From Aptenodytes patagonicus (Eukaryota; Chordata; Aves; Sphenisciformes; Spheniscidae), in contig NC_134962.1 in the NCBI RefSeq assembly GCF_965638725.1, forward strand, positions 3,417,501 through 3,481,500: a stretch of DNA of 64,000 nt, written 5' to 3'. Shown piece by piece: positions 12,301-22,200 of the stretch; within the stretch, counting starts at the first letter, position 1; each line of letters starts with the position of its first letter. Below the pieces are notes generated by a model. That model was not told where the DNA came from. It ran no database searches and worked only from the letters and a program-made list of their open reading frames with translations. The position numbers were made by a program, and so were the translations under genes.

Positions 12301-15080
12301 CCAAATCAATTTGAAGGGCAGAGAGGTCCAGCTCCAAATCATATACCTGGTCCAAGAGGACTTTTGCCACAGCCATTTGAAGAACGGAGAGGGAGTCCAC
12401 CACCCAGATTTGCCAACCAGAGAGGTCCAGCACCGCTTCAGTTTGGAGGACCAAGAGGAGCCACACCTGCACTGTTTCCAGAGGAAAATGAACCTCCCCC
12501 TTCTAGATTTCATTTCCAAGGTCAGTCACCACAAGGTATGAAGCCGACCCCAAGACCACTCCTGGACCTTCCAAGCCATCCACCACCCCACAGAAAAGAG
12601 ATGTGGGAGGAAGCTGGACCATCTGCATCTCTTTCCAATATTTCTGGACAAGGATCTGAGTCGGAAGGACAGTGGTCAGCGTCTGACTTCCGAGAAGGCA
12701 AAAATCCTGAATTTAGAGGCCAGACATTTGAAGGGAGACAGAGAGAGAGATACGAGGGAGGAAATAAAGACAAGGGTTTAGATCAGCCAGAGCCTCAGCA
12801 GGCAGATAATCGACAAGGTAGACCCTTTGAGGAAAGACGAAGGGATCGAGAACACGGCAGACCTTGGGAAAGAGACCGTGGCAGAAACTGGAATCGAGAC
12901 AGGGACTGGGAGAGACACAGAGACAAGGAATGGGATAAAAATAGAGACAGAAACCAAAACAAAGATCGAGAGAAGGATTCAGAGCGGGCTAAAGAATGGG
13001 AAAGAAACAGAGACCGAGAGCGAGCAAGAACCAGAGAGAGAGAATCCTACAGAAGACGTGATAGAGAGCGATCAAGAAGCAGAGACAGAGATCGCGACAG
13101 AGAGAAAGACAGGGACCGCGATCGAAGCAGGGAAAAAGAAAGAGATCGAGAGAGAGATCGAGATCGTGAAAGAGAAAGAGGAAAAGATCGCAAAGATCGG
13201 AGTAAGAGCAGGGAAATCGGTAAAGAGATGAAGCCAGAAACACCGAAGGAAACTCAGAAACCAACAGAAACAGAAGCTTCATCTACCACTAATCAGTCAT
13301 AGAGATATGATTGATATATCTCCCATAAATAATACACTTTTACAACACAGCAAGGACTGAGTCAGCATCTTCTGTACATACTGTATATTCTCACCTTTAC
13401 AAAAACGCTGTTGTAAAACTAGCCTTACAAAATGTACTGACAAATTAGCAATTTTTGAACAACTGTGAATGAAAATACTCAAATAGGTAAAAGGCAAGAA
13501 CATACTGGACTTTCACTTGCTGCATTTTGTGCATAATGTTTTTCTTATAAAAATTCACAGCGTTACCTGTACTGAAATTTTGTTTTTCTACTTGCATCTT
13601 TATCTTAAAATTTCCATTTACAGTACAGAAATGGAAAAAGTCTAAGAAGAGCATATTGCTTTTTAAGATTATAAAGTTATGTTTTCCAGTAACTTGAATT
13701 GTAATTTTATAAGAGAATTTAATCCAGACCTTAGGAGCCATACCTTTACATCTCATTTACGTGATATTTTGGTGTCAGAGTTGTTCCTACAGCACACGCT
13801 TTAAAAAAAGGAGTCCAATGTTGCCGTCTTGTTTGTTTTACAACGGAAGGGTCGTGTGTATTTAGGAAAAGGCTGCAGAAGAACAGTGTTAATAATTACT
13901 TGTGACTGACGGAGGATTTGAAAATGGAATGTTATAAGCTTAAAGTGCACTATCTTCCTTTTTATATACAGGTATTTTGTGTTTTGGAATCCATCTGTTA
14001 AGTGTACAGCGAAGAAACAAGTCGTACTTAGTTTTTTTCGTGAGGCTGAGGGATTTTAAATGTTGCATTTTTACAAATCTGTAATTAAAAGACATACAAG
14101 AGTAGCACCTTTATAACCAGCAAAACTTATAAAAACATCAGACGTTTATTTGAAAAAGGCTAAGACTACAAATGAATTGGTATACCAAAGGAAAGAAGAA
14201 CAGGTTGGTTAAATGGGCCGCTAAATCCGTTACTTCGATTGAACTGATTTAGTGGAGCATTTTTTTTGGTTTTGTTTTGTTTTTGCAGAATTCTGCCATA
14301 GACTTACGAGCTGTCCCCATTTTATTGTACTTTTCATTCTAAAAGTGTTTTGCTCCTGAAAAAAAAGTGTCACTGTTTTTTTTGTTAGACCCTGCTTAGG
14401 CTGGTAGTGTATATAAAACCTCTCCACTGAAAAAGGTGTAACTGCATTAAGCTTGAAAAGAAGAGCGGTGGGACTTCATGCGGTGATTCCAGAGGGACGT
14501 TTTTCACTGTGAAATACATTACCTTGCTACTTTTCATGTATTCTTCAAGTGCGTCATTCTAAAGTATGAAATCAAACCCCGCTAATTTATTTGACCGTGT
14601 AAATTAACAGTCGGGTAAATATTTTGATATTTTTATAAAATAGTTTTGGAAATGTAAAATTAGATTCCTGTAAACATTTGCGTCTTGAAGGCTACATTAC
14701 AAGTAGCATGTATGCCATGTATCTCACTGCGGCTTTTACAGTTCATATTGGTGCATCTTCGAAGTCCTTATACATCAAGGATTTGCTGGTTGAAATGATC
14801 ATCTGTGTTCCGAACCTGTAGACAAAACGTTAACATGCAGAGAAGTGGTATTAAATGCAAACATCTACTATGGTGTAAGATTTTTTTCTTAATGAGATGT
14901 TTCTAATTTAAAGACATACATAAAAGTATGCAAAAAGTAAGTGTGTTTGTTTAGGTTTACTTGATAGAAATTTCTGTAAATTGTATTTTATATGGCAAAA
15001 TATATCACTGTACATTAAAATATGGGACTTCACAGGTTTTTGTTACTGTAAGTAGAATAAACATCTACAGAGAACTGTTG
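226..15080 (+). CDS. DIDO1: DIDO1 gene, 3' part (last four coding exons and 3' UTR)
   Basis: Death-inducer obliterator 1 is a nuclear chromatin and transcription factor. The family has a PHD finger, a TFIIS-like middle domain and a SPOC domain; SPOC domains of the PHF3/DIDO group are known to read phosphorylated RNA polymerase II tails. Only the C-terminal part is here: coding exons 226-379, 1413-1502, 2180-2375 and 9911-13302, joined in frame. The first three and the start of the fourth encode the SPOC domain (motifs FINMQSVAKFVTKAYPVSG, GGRISPKTVWDYVGKL, LCLIRFHPATEEEEVAY, SYFSSRGRFGVVANNN). The rest is a long disordered tail. I recognised it from close similarity to human DIDO1. The PHD and TFIIS-like exons lie left of base 1. 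The TCFL5 neighbour on the same strand matches the human gene order. Confidence 0.95.
380..1412 (+). other. DIDO1 intron
   Basis: AT-rich intron of about 1 kb. No gene is seen. It holds a palindromic TCACGTGA E-box at 1033-1040 next to a short hairpin (1036-1052). Confidence 0.85.
1413..1502 (+). CDS. DIDO1: DIDO1 coding exon, SPOC domain middle
   Basis: Thirty codons, phase 0 at both ends, reading DLPDTIHIGGRISPKT then VWDYVGKLKSSLSK. The acceptor is TTGTTTAG and the donor AAG|GTATTC. It is too short to appear as an open reading frame of its own and was found by continuing the SPOC domain from the flanking exons. Confidence 0.93.
2180..2375 (+). CDS. DIDO1: DIDO1 coding exon, SPOC domain C-terminal half
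   Basis: Sixty-five codons plus one base. Begins ELCLIRFHPATEEEEVAY, continues SYFSSRGRFGVVANNN and VKDLYLIPL, and ends PSKLLPFEGPG across the junction. Acceptor TATTACAG, donor CAG|GTAAGC. This is the most conserved piece of the gene in the window and is nearly the human sequence. Confidence 0.95.
2376..9910 (+). other. DIDO1 last intron (7.5 kb)
   Basis: AT-rich, with stops in all frames and no exon-like segment that I can recognise. It holds only small local structures: an 8-bp-arm hairpin at 8690-8707, an (AAC)n/(GTT)n hairpin at 9523-9547, and a short tandem duplication just after it. No interspersed repeat is recognised. Confidence 0.7.
9523..9547. repeat. AAC/GTT inverted repeat (hairpin)
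   Basis: Twelve-base arms (ACAACAACAACG and its exact reverse complement) separated by a single A. It is followed at 9545-9585 by two copies of TGTAACAATACATTG, 27 bases apart. Confidence 0.85.
9911..13302 (+). CDS. DIDO1: DIDO1 terminal coding exon (DIDO3-type C-terminus)
   Basis: A 3,392-base exon that opens with the last SPOC strand (GLESSRPNLILGLVICQK) after a TCTTTCAG acceptor and runs 1,129 codons to a TAG stop. In order it has: a proline tract (TPPGSPPPPPPLPIP); HILQTLFGKKK; an acidic block with paired RPYDPEEEYGPE and AYDPEDETILEEAKVTV motifs; a short coiled coil (EELNKQIEEQKRQLEEQEEA) followed by RQQRAAVGVSMAHFSVSDA; a Ser/Gln-rich stretch; Pro/Gly/Arg repeats at about 11750-12500; and a tail of RD/RE/RS dipeptides at about 12720-13220. 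The tail resembles those of splicing-associated proteins. Order and motifs match the long human isoform. Open frames on other strands inside this exon are shadows. Confidence 0.96.
11740..12500 (+). repeat. Degenerate Pro/Gly/Arg coding repeats in DIDO1
   Basis: About a dozen copies of a 14-18 residue unit of the type QFGGPRGPAPSHF, with GQRGP, GPRGP, ERRGS and NQRGP variants. They are out of phase with one another and spaced irregularly. This is low-complexity, probably disordered sequence. The GPRG content looks collagen-like, but there is no Gly-X-Y periodicity. Confidence 0.85.
13303..15080 (+). other. DIDO1: DIDO1 3' UTR
   Basis: AT-rich, non-coding sequence after the TAG stop, ending near the AATAAA at 15056-15061. 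The length of about 1.75 kb is inferred from that signal. Earlier ATTAAA-type signals, for example near 14080, could give shorter 3' ends. Confidence 0.65.
15056..15061 (+). terminator. AATAAA poly(A) signal, DIDO1 (candidate)
   Basis: Canonical hexamer on the coding strand followed by TGTGTATATT-type sequence. It is the first full AATAAA that closes the long 3' UTR. Cleavage would fall at about 15075-15085. Confidence 0.6.
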
Positions 15081-17210
15081 TCCATTTCTTAAATCTGTAT
15101 GTGTATATTATTTTCTAAATATTGCTACTTCTCAACAAACCACAAGAGGCTGATGGCACACAGGTTTCATTTCCTCATTGTTTAACGAAAGGAGATGTTT
15201 TGCAGGACATCACTACCAACTGACATTTAATTGTAGGCACTCTAAAAAGCGTATGAAAATCTGTGCTTATGATTTTTCTCTCAGTTCCAAAACATCCCCC
15301 AATTTATTCTGAAGGGGTTTTTTTATTTGAATTAGGAAGTGTGTGGTTTGTAGACTTTACCCCAAAAAATTTAAAGAAAAGATATTAATTAATTCAGGTC
15401 AGCTTTGAACTTTGGAAAAACTCAGTTCACACCGTTTATGAATTCCTCGACTTTACATTGTTATCATGTGTGGATTTTCATCTTCGAGGAAACACTCCTT
15501 TATCACAGATCAGTTTGGGGAATCTGTTCATGATTTAGGAACAGTAAATGCATCCTCCCACAGATGTCGTGGCAAAAAAATCAACAGCATGCAGACAGAC
15601 ACTGATGACTTATTTTTTGAAACCACAGCTTTATATAGTTTATGACCTGGACTTGGATTTTGCAGCAAGGTTCCTGTGTTCTACACTGCAGTGGACAGTA
15701 AAAGCGAGGCTGAAAAGAACGTAACGATTTAACTCAATTTACAGAGACTAAAAAGGGCACTGAATTGTTATCATGCATCGCAAGAAAGAGAAAAAGAAAC
15801 AATTCAATTCTCTGGCTTTGTTCAAACTTCTGATTAACATGAAACGACTTACTATTTTGAGCTTTTATCTATGTTTGTACTAAGCTAAATTAACTTTCCA
15901 AAGAGTATTTTGCTAGATTTTTATGTAAAAGCCTTTGAAGGGTCTAGAACAATGTAAGCAGAACGATCATTACCTCTATAAAAGACTGTAATATTCCAAC
16001 TTCATGCATTCTAAAGGAGAGCATGCAGAAGGACGAGAGGAGGAAAGTCTATTGAGTCCAATGTGCACAAAACGGCTTTTAAAATTTCTGCCTTTTGTTT
16101 CTAGAGGAAAGTCACCAGCGTAACTTTCAGACTTTGGCTACACCTCTCCTAACACGGTACACTTCGACATGGAAAATGTCTGTGCATGCTACCTTGACTG
16201 AATATGCACGTCATTAAAGAATGCAGTAAACATATTTTATTTTTTTAACCTCCTGAAGGGAATGAAGATTTCATAAAGTATTGAATTTTTTTCATGTTGT
16301 TCTGTTTGAGCTAGAGTAGCATTTTTGTGCCTTTCGTGCTCTGGCTTGTTTCTAGAATGCGTCTTCTGTAATAGGCATCTGTTTTTAATACTAAAATACA
16401 TAACCAGTAGCAGATACGTAATAGAAACCGAATGTACAGACCGCTCACGATCGCGAGATGCCTGTTGTGGAGAGAGTGATTCTGTGTGGACGCGCTCAGG
16501 CGGTCTCTGAGTGGAAGACCTAGCATCCAAGCTCGTTTTCATGAAATCATGTGGTAATACCGCTTTACAAGTCCAGAAAAAATGAACTTTTTTAAGGGGC
16601 TTTGGATTAACTTTCTATCAAAGAACAGTTTTTAAACACTGGCAAACTACTGAAGTGTTTATAATTTAGTAACTGAATCTTACAGTAGGAAATCCAGGGC
16701 TCTGGACTCTACTGTAGCTGTGTATTGGGTGTAGGAAAGAGCCTCCTGCCTCCAGTGCTTCACAGCAGCATTCTTGGTGGGGAAAAAAAAGCAAAAAGGG
16801 AAAAAGCCTTTATCTTGCAACTATGAACCAAAACGTAGGTGTTAATTTCAAACCACTGGGGCTTTTTTTCTCTCTTCCAATTTTTGTTCATACTGTCTGT
16901 GCTCTCAGTGGCTGGTAACGACTAGTAGGCGAGAATACCGAACGCTACCTGAATGACAAAAAAAGGTGGTGGACGTGATGTACGATCGATCATCGGTCAG
17001 GACCTCGGAGCCCCGGCCCAAACTGGTTTTGGGGAGGATTTTTAGAATACTAGGAGTGACTTCGACCACACCCCCACTGCCATTCAACAGGCCTTGTGCT
17101 CCTCAACGGCCGAGCTCTACTGCCCTGCTCTTAAAACAACTGGAAGCAAACACAACTTCTCCTGCAGGCTGTGGGCTGACGAATTCGTAAGCCTCGCGTT
17201 GGTGAAAAGA

Positions 17211-17220
17211 ATTCCCGCCA
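17211..17220 (-). promoter_or_regulatory. E2F-like site
   Basis: ATTCCCGCCA, which reads TGGCGGGAAT on the - strand and fits the E2F core GGCGGGAA. It is 1.3 kb upstream of the TCFL5 ATG. Its role is inferred from the motif only. Confidence 0.4.
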
Positions 17221-17261
17221 TGCTGATGTTCAACGAGGAGGCCTTACGTGGAAAAAGCAGC

Positions 17262-17321
17262 GCTGCGTTCCCGTTTAACGGCTTGGCGGGAAGAAAGCCC
17301 TGCTGCGTTCGCGTTTAGCGG
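17262..17321 (+). repeat. 40-bp tandem repeat (two partial copies)
   Basis: GCTGCGTTCCCGTTTAACGG at 17262-17281 and GCTGCGTTCGCGTTTAGCGG at 17302-17321: 18 of 20 bases match, 40 bases apart. Confidence 0.75.
17283..17292 (+). promoter_or_regulatory. E2F-like site
   Basis: TTGGCGGGAA on the + strand, a full match to the E2F consensus. It is opposed to the site at 17211-17220 and lies inside the spacer of the 40-bp tandem repeat. Confidence 0.4.
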
Positions 17322-17354
17322 GGAGGCTTCGCCCGAAGATGGGAAAGTTTTAGG

Positions 17355-17367
17355 GAGTTTTAGGGAG
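17355..17367 (+). repeat. 13-bp direct repeat flanking the inverted copy (left)
   Basis: GAGTTTTAGGGAG directly abuts the left end of the inverted copy. Its last 11 bases form the second of two tandem GTTTTAGGGA units, the first at 17347-17356. Confidence 0.85.
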
Positions 17368-17536
17368 CTGGATGCTGTTGAATCTGTCTTCCAACCGAAC
17401 TCTGACTGCAGATTTAGATCTAGGCTCTGGCGCCAGTGCCGAATTTTCAACAAGTATGTTTCCTTTATTTGCCCGAACAAAATTTTCACCGTGTTTAACT
17501 TTTACTAAACTGCGTCCTGTGACATCTACAGAGCTA
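17368..17536 (-). repeat. Inverted exact copy of a TCFL5 exon 1 segment (arm 1)
   Basis: Read on the - strand, these 169 bases equal 19059-19227 of TCFL5 exon 1 with no mismatch when compared base by base. They correspond to codons 171-227 of TCFL5, including the conserved RVRLEDRFNSI motif. The similarity stops abruptly at both ends. On the + strand the copy carries the same spurious open frame (begins MLLNLSSNRTLTADLDL) that is found antisense in exon 1. It has no start, stop or splice signals of its own in the TCFL5 frame, so it is a gene fragment, not a gene. Confidence 0.95.
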
Positions 17537-17548
17537 TCTTTAAAAGGC

Positions 17549-17561
17549 GAGTTTTAGGGAG
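17549..17561 (+). repeat. 13-bp direct repeat flanking the inverted copy (right)
   Basis: GAGTTTTAGGGAG again, separated from the right end of the inverted copy by 12 bases (TCTTTAAAAGGC). The arrangement looks like a target-site duplication with filler. Confidence 0.85.
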
Positions 17562-18310
17562 CCTCCCCTCTCCCCTCTCGGCCCTTCCCCGCTCTTGGCC
17601 GTTTCCCCCGGCCGCCTCCTCACGGGCCTGGCTCCACCACCCCGCCTCGCCGGTTTTCCACAGCCCGAGCTGGAGAAGACACGGAAACCCCAACGCCGGG
17701 CCGGGAAGGAGGGCTGGCCACCCACCACCACACCGCGGCCGGCTCTTCCCCGCGGGGCTTCGGGGCGAGCCGGGCCGAGGGACGGCCCGAGGCAGCCGCC
17801 CGGGGCCGAAGGTCGCCCCGGGCCTGAGGCGCGGGGCGGGGCCGGCACCGCCTCGGGGGCGGGGCGGCGGGGAGCGCAGGCGCGCGGCGGGCAGGCGGGC
17901 GGCGGTTGCGCGCGGCGGTTGGCGGCGGCGGTGGCGCGCGCCCCGCGGGTCGGTGGCGGCGGGGAGGGGGGGGGTTGGCCGCTGCCCGGAGCGTTAGGGA
18001 GGGCCCAGGGGGGCGGCGGCGGCGGCGGGTGCCCCTCCTCCGCCTCCCCTCCGGAGCCGAGGGCATCCTCCGCCCGCGGGGCGTTGCGGGAGGGGCCGGC
18101 TGGCCCCTTGGGCGGAGGGGCGGGCGAGCTGCTCCCCCCCGCCCCCAGCTCCTGTCAGCCGGGGCCCGTCCCTCCGCCTTTCCCGGGGGTCGCGCTGGGG
18201 CTCGCAGGCAGCCGGGGGCTCTTCTGAGGGAGTCTGAGGCAGCAGAGTACCTAGAGCCTCCCTCCCGAGGCCGGGTGTCGGCAGGTGAAATCCGTTCCGT
18301 GTGAGCAGCT
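17562..18310 (+). promoter_or_regulatory. TCFL5: CpG island, probable TCFL5 promoter and 5' UTR
   Basis: About 750 bases that are very GC- and CpG-rich, with Sp1-type GGGGCGGGGC boxes (17833-17842, and another from about 17856) and no TATA box that I can see. It lies just upstream of the TCFL5 start. Open frames of up to 210 codons here follow from the base composition. The exact transcription start cannot be read from sequence. Confidence 0.75.
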
Positions 18311-18490
18311 GTGTCGGAGTGGGAGGGAGGTGGGCTCGGAGGGGGGGACGTGGTTAGACCGTCTGGTACCCCGCTATCGGGAGCTTGTTCCTTGCTTTGT
18401 TACCTCGCGGTGGTACGGAATCGGTATTAAGTGCAATTTCTTTGCCTTTTTTTTTTTTTTTTTAATGGGTAGTACTGATAATTTTTGCAG
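18282..18490 (+). other. TCFL5: Possible 5' UTR intron of TCFL5
   Basis: GCAG|GTGAAA at about 18281-18287 could be a donor. A T17 tract followed by TTTTTGCAG at about 18482-18490 is a strong acceptor, 56 bases before the ATG. This would put a non-coding first exon in the CpG island. It is inference from splice signals only. Confidence 0.4.
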
Positions 18491-18546
18491 GTTTTACGGT
18501 TTACTGTTGAAAGAGACGTTGGTAACTGATTAGGTTTACTGTAGTC

Positions 18547-19280
18547 ATGTCAGGATCAGCCCCAGAGGAGCCTCAGACCTCCATCCCTCAGAGCACAGCT
18601 AGTGTTCCTGATCCTGCTCCGGTTGCTGTCGGACCTGGAGGCTCAAGTGACGTTTCCTTTGGTGAGCAAAATCTTAGCTTCACCACCACAGACGTCAGCC
18701 TGGTGGAGATGATGGAAATTGAGTACACCCAGCTGCAGCACATACTTTACTCACATACGGAGGCACAAGCTAGTGAAGGTGAAGTGGAAGCTAGGCTCAA
18801 TTCTTTCTCCTCGCCTGGTAATTCTGCAGACCCCCCTCTGCACCAGACCTCACTGAACACCGGTCAGGAGGGGTGTTCATCAAACAGCGCTGGGAACCAG
18901 TCGGTTTACCCGGTTACCTGTCAGTCAGGACTACCTTCTGACAGCAATTTGCTAAGTTCAAACCCACGTTTGGGCTATGCTGACTTTCAGGAGCTCAGGA
19001 TGATGTTACTTAGCGAGTCTAACCTCCCTTTGAACCAAACAGATAAAACGCCTGACAGTAGCTCTGTAGATGTCACAGGACGCAGTTTAGTAAAAGTTAA
19101 ACACGGTGAAAATTTTGTTCGGGCAAATAAAGGAAACATACTTGTTGAAAATTCGGCACTGGCGCCAGAGCCTAGATCTAAATCTGCAGTCAGAGTTCGG
19201 TTGGAAGACAGATTCAACAGCATCCAGACAGAAAACCCCAGATGTCAAGAACCCCAAGAATCTGGAGTAACTCTTAACAA
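18547..19280 (+). CDS. TCFL5: TCFL5 exon 1 (coding part)
   Basis: Starts at the ATG and ends in phase 2 at AACAA before a GTGTGT donor. Joined to exon 2 this gives LNNLVTLIRQ, as in the human protein. Open frame continues past the donor to 19314 but is intronic. The exon holds arm 2 of the inverted repeat. Confidence 0.94.
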
Positions 19281-22200
19281 GTGTGTTGCAATTAATTTTA
19301 GTTTATGTTGTTAAACTGTGTATCATCATATCGTTCAAAACTTGATTTTCTACACGAAGCCTAAGAACAGTACTGTTTTTAATACGTGAGAATGATGGGT
19401 TGGGCTTTTTTAAACCGTGCCAGTCAAATGCGGCTGCAACTCCACGGACCTCAGATTAGGCCCCTCAATATATTGCATGAATGGTACAGAATGTAGTTCC
19501 AAGATTAATTACTTTACAACTTTATTCTTGATAACAACATGTAATGTAAATAAAGGTGAGGGAAGAACATGACCTAGTTTTAACATGCAACTTGCTAAAA
19601 GCAAAGCAGATTTTTGATCATAATAAAGTATTAACAGCAACTGAGTAGTGTCACAATGTGGAAGCCTGACTACGGGGAAAACTTGGAGCAAAACCACTGT
19701 TTTACAGTCTGGCCCTGTAACTGTATTAGTGTGCTGATAAAACATTTTATTGAGGCATAAAGCTGAATTGTTACGGCACAGAATAAAATACCTTCTCAGC
19801 TGATTTTTTTTTTTTTTTTTTGACCCTGAAGTAGGCAATATGGCAGTAACAATGATTTCTGTTTACAGTAAATGAAAGTGGTTTCTTGGTGATAGTTACT
19901 AGAAGTATGCGTAGCTGTAAATTTTTCTGCACTCATTTTCAAGTAGTCAGTCTGGTATCTTTTCCGTGTTGTTTTTTTTTGTTGTGGTTTTTTTTTTTTT
20001 TAAGTTTAGTAACGTTGATTCGACAGCCGTCAGAACTGATAGGTGTTCCTCTTCATCAGCAAGAAAACAAGTGTGCTGCATTAGGGAAAAATAAGACTGC
20101 ACCCGCCACGCCTGCTTTACAGTTCACGTACCCGTTATTTACTATGAACGCATGTTCTACTGCTGGAAGCGCTAATCCTTCCCAAGCACAGGTAGGGAAC
20201 GTATTCACCGCTAGTTGTACTCTGCTAATTTCAAATGCTAATAATGTTAACCTCTTAGGTGTGGTGTAATTCTAAGGGTTTGTGTTAAAGTGTGACTTGG
20301 TTTGAATAGGGATGATCAGGATGAGCTGTAATGCCATTTATTTATTCTCATGTTAATCTTTAAGACCATCAAAAGTAATTTGCCACACAAACCGACTGTG
20401 TGGCAGTTATGTCGTTTGTAAGAACGTGCATCCAGGTGATGATCAATAGGCCGTTAGATTTCTTACTGGAAGGGCTTTCTGTCTTGAGATTATCAGTGTA
20501 TCTATCTGCTTCATCTGCGCAAGACAAGAAAGAGACACTTAGTACCATTTGCTGTGGTTCCTTTTTTTTCCTAATTGATGAAAAAGATTTTTTTTTTCCC
20601 CCAACTTGCAGTAACCTCTGAAGCAAGAGTGATAGCGTGGCACTTAGAAATGTCAGAAATATCCCCCAAAAATTCAGCCGTCTTTTAAGATCCTATGGTT
20701 GTGGTGTGCGGAAGTAATTGGGATTTATTCTGATACAACACATTGAATCATGGGGCTAAAACTTAAGAAGTTAACATGAAGGTATCAAAATAGTCTCTTT
20801 TTTACGTATATGGTCCTCTAAGTATTTCCTTTTTGGTTTTCGCAGACCTCTGGAACGTCTTGCGCTATTTTGGAAGCTGCCAAACATCAAGACCTCGGGA
20901 TACCCAAGACACTCTCTTTCTGCTATCAGGAAATTGAATCCACAAAGCAGACAGCAGGTGCTATGAATAAAGCTTTGCCTGAGGAAGTGTGGATTAAAGT
21001 TGGAGGTAAACCGTTTATCGTCTTTTCACTCAGCTTTCTCTTGGCCTTCAAGTCTACAACTTTTTCTGAATTTGTGTGTTTTTTAGAATGAATATGATTT
21101 TCGTGAATCATACGAGGTGTGGTGTTTATGTCTGAGATGTGCTGTAGGCAATACGGGACTAGATTTCTCCAAAAAAAATCAACACCTATGATTTTAGCTG
21201 TGCTTTCAAAATTGTTTAGCACTTCTAGCTTGAAATGAGAAAACCGAAGGTTGCAAAGTACCTTTGAAAATCTGGGCCTAGAGTAAGCAACTGGTTTCTT
21301 TCTACACTTTTTGACCCCAAAGTTGATATAGCAGATCCAGTCGGTATCAAACTGAAGAACAATTGAAGGACTGCCTCAAACGCTAGTCAAAGGCAGGCGT
21401 GATCTCAATGGGTTCTCTGCGAAAATAGAAGCTAGGTGGATTTTGAAACAGGAAGCAGTGCCTTAGGGCTTCCGAAGGACGTGCGTTGCTGCAAGAGTCA
21501 ATCTAGGTTGGCAATAAAGCTTCAAAGGTTATTCCACGTAAATAAAGCGGCAAAAAAATTTTTTCCATGATCTTAACTTTCAGTGAATAGTGGGAAGGTT
21601 ATAAACAGGTTCTTCTTTCCCTCTTTGTTTTTCCAAGAAGACAGCTTATGCAAGCAAGCGATAACCAGAAGAAGTTGCAGCCGAATAAGCCCATCGGATA
21701 CAAACATAGATCGCAAACCTCTTAGTGAAATTCAAAATATGCGTGACGATAGCCAGGATACTGCATCTGCCCCGGGTCCTTGGCAGTCAGCACAGTCAAA
21801 TGCAAGTGTGCAGGTGCAAAGCGGTACACAGGACGGAATCGCTCAGCGAAGAGAAAGACATAACCGCATGGAGAGAGACAGAAGGTAATTTCTGTGAGAA
21901 GTGGCAAGACAAACTTTTTGAAGCCTAAGATACTGACACTGTAATACTCCTGTCATTGTCCAGAGTAAAATGTAAATTTGACGTACTTTGTTTTACCTAC
22001 AAGAAAAAGCAATGCGGGGGGTGAGGGTTTGGGGTTTGTTAGAGGAAAAAAAACCACGTATGTTTCACTGTGGTCGTCTTTGTTGGTTTTTTACTCTATG
22101 AACAAACAAAAAGAGAGATTTCAAACCATGTAACCAATTCTATAGATAGGGTAACTTGCGTATAACATGACTTATACACAAATACAAAGCTTGTAGCAAA

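Larger units (their letters stand above)
15081..17367. other. Intergenic region DIDO1-TCFL5
   Basis: No gene recognised. It is AT-rich up to about 16900 and becomes CpG-richer towards TCFL5. Short open frames at 16237-16542 and 16905-17318 have no recognisable similarity. The last 200 bases hold two E2F-like sites and a 40-bp tandem repeat, listed separately. Confidence 0.6.

Noticed and set aside
11740..12500. DIDO1 GPRG repeats as a collagen domain
   Set aside because: Gly is not at every third residue; the resemblance to the neighbouring collagen gene is coincidence.
12085..12519. 144-codon - strand open frame inside DIDO1
   Set aside because: Reverse shadow of the Pro/Gly/Arg repeats; Trp/Ser-rich translation with no similarity.
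12827..13231. 134-codon + strand frame in the DIDO1 tail
   Set aside because: Alternate frame of the RD/RE repeat; low-complexity Glu/Thr/Lys.
16443..16465. CTCACGATCGCGAG near-palindrome as a snoRNA or transposon end
   Set aside because: No C/D or H/ACA boxes placed correctly and no partner terminal repeat.
16905..17087. - strand VTPSILKIL resembling DIDO1 VTPSVLKIL, hinting at a DIDO1 fragment
   Set aside because: The DNA around it does not match DIDO1 beyond these few codons.
17372..17557. 61-codon + strand open frame identical at its start to one antisense to TCFL5 exon 1
   Set aside because: It is a by-product of the inverted exon copy; the same frame antisense in exon 1 is not a gene.
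17595..18227. 210-codon open frame in the CpG island (and 148 and 132 codons in other frames)
   Set aside because: All frames are open because of extreme GC content; the translation is low-complexity Gly/Pro/Arg/Ala with no known domain, and it lies at the TCFL5 promoter.
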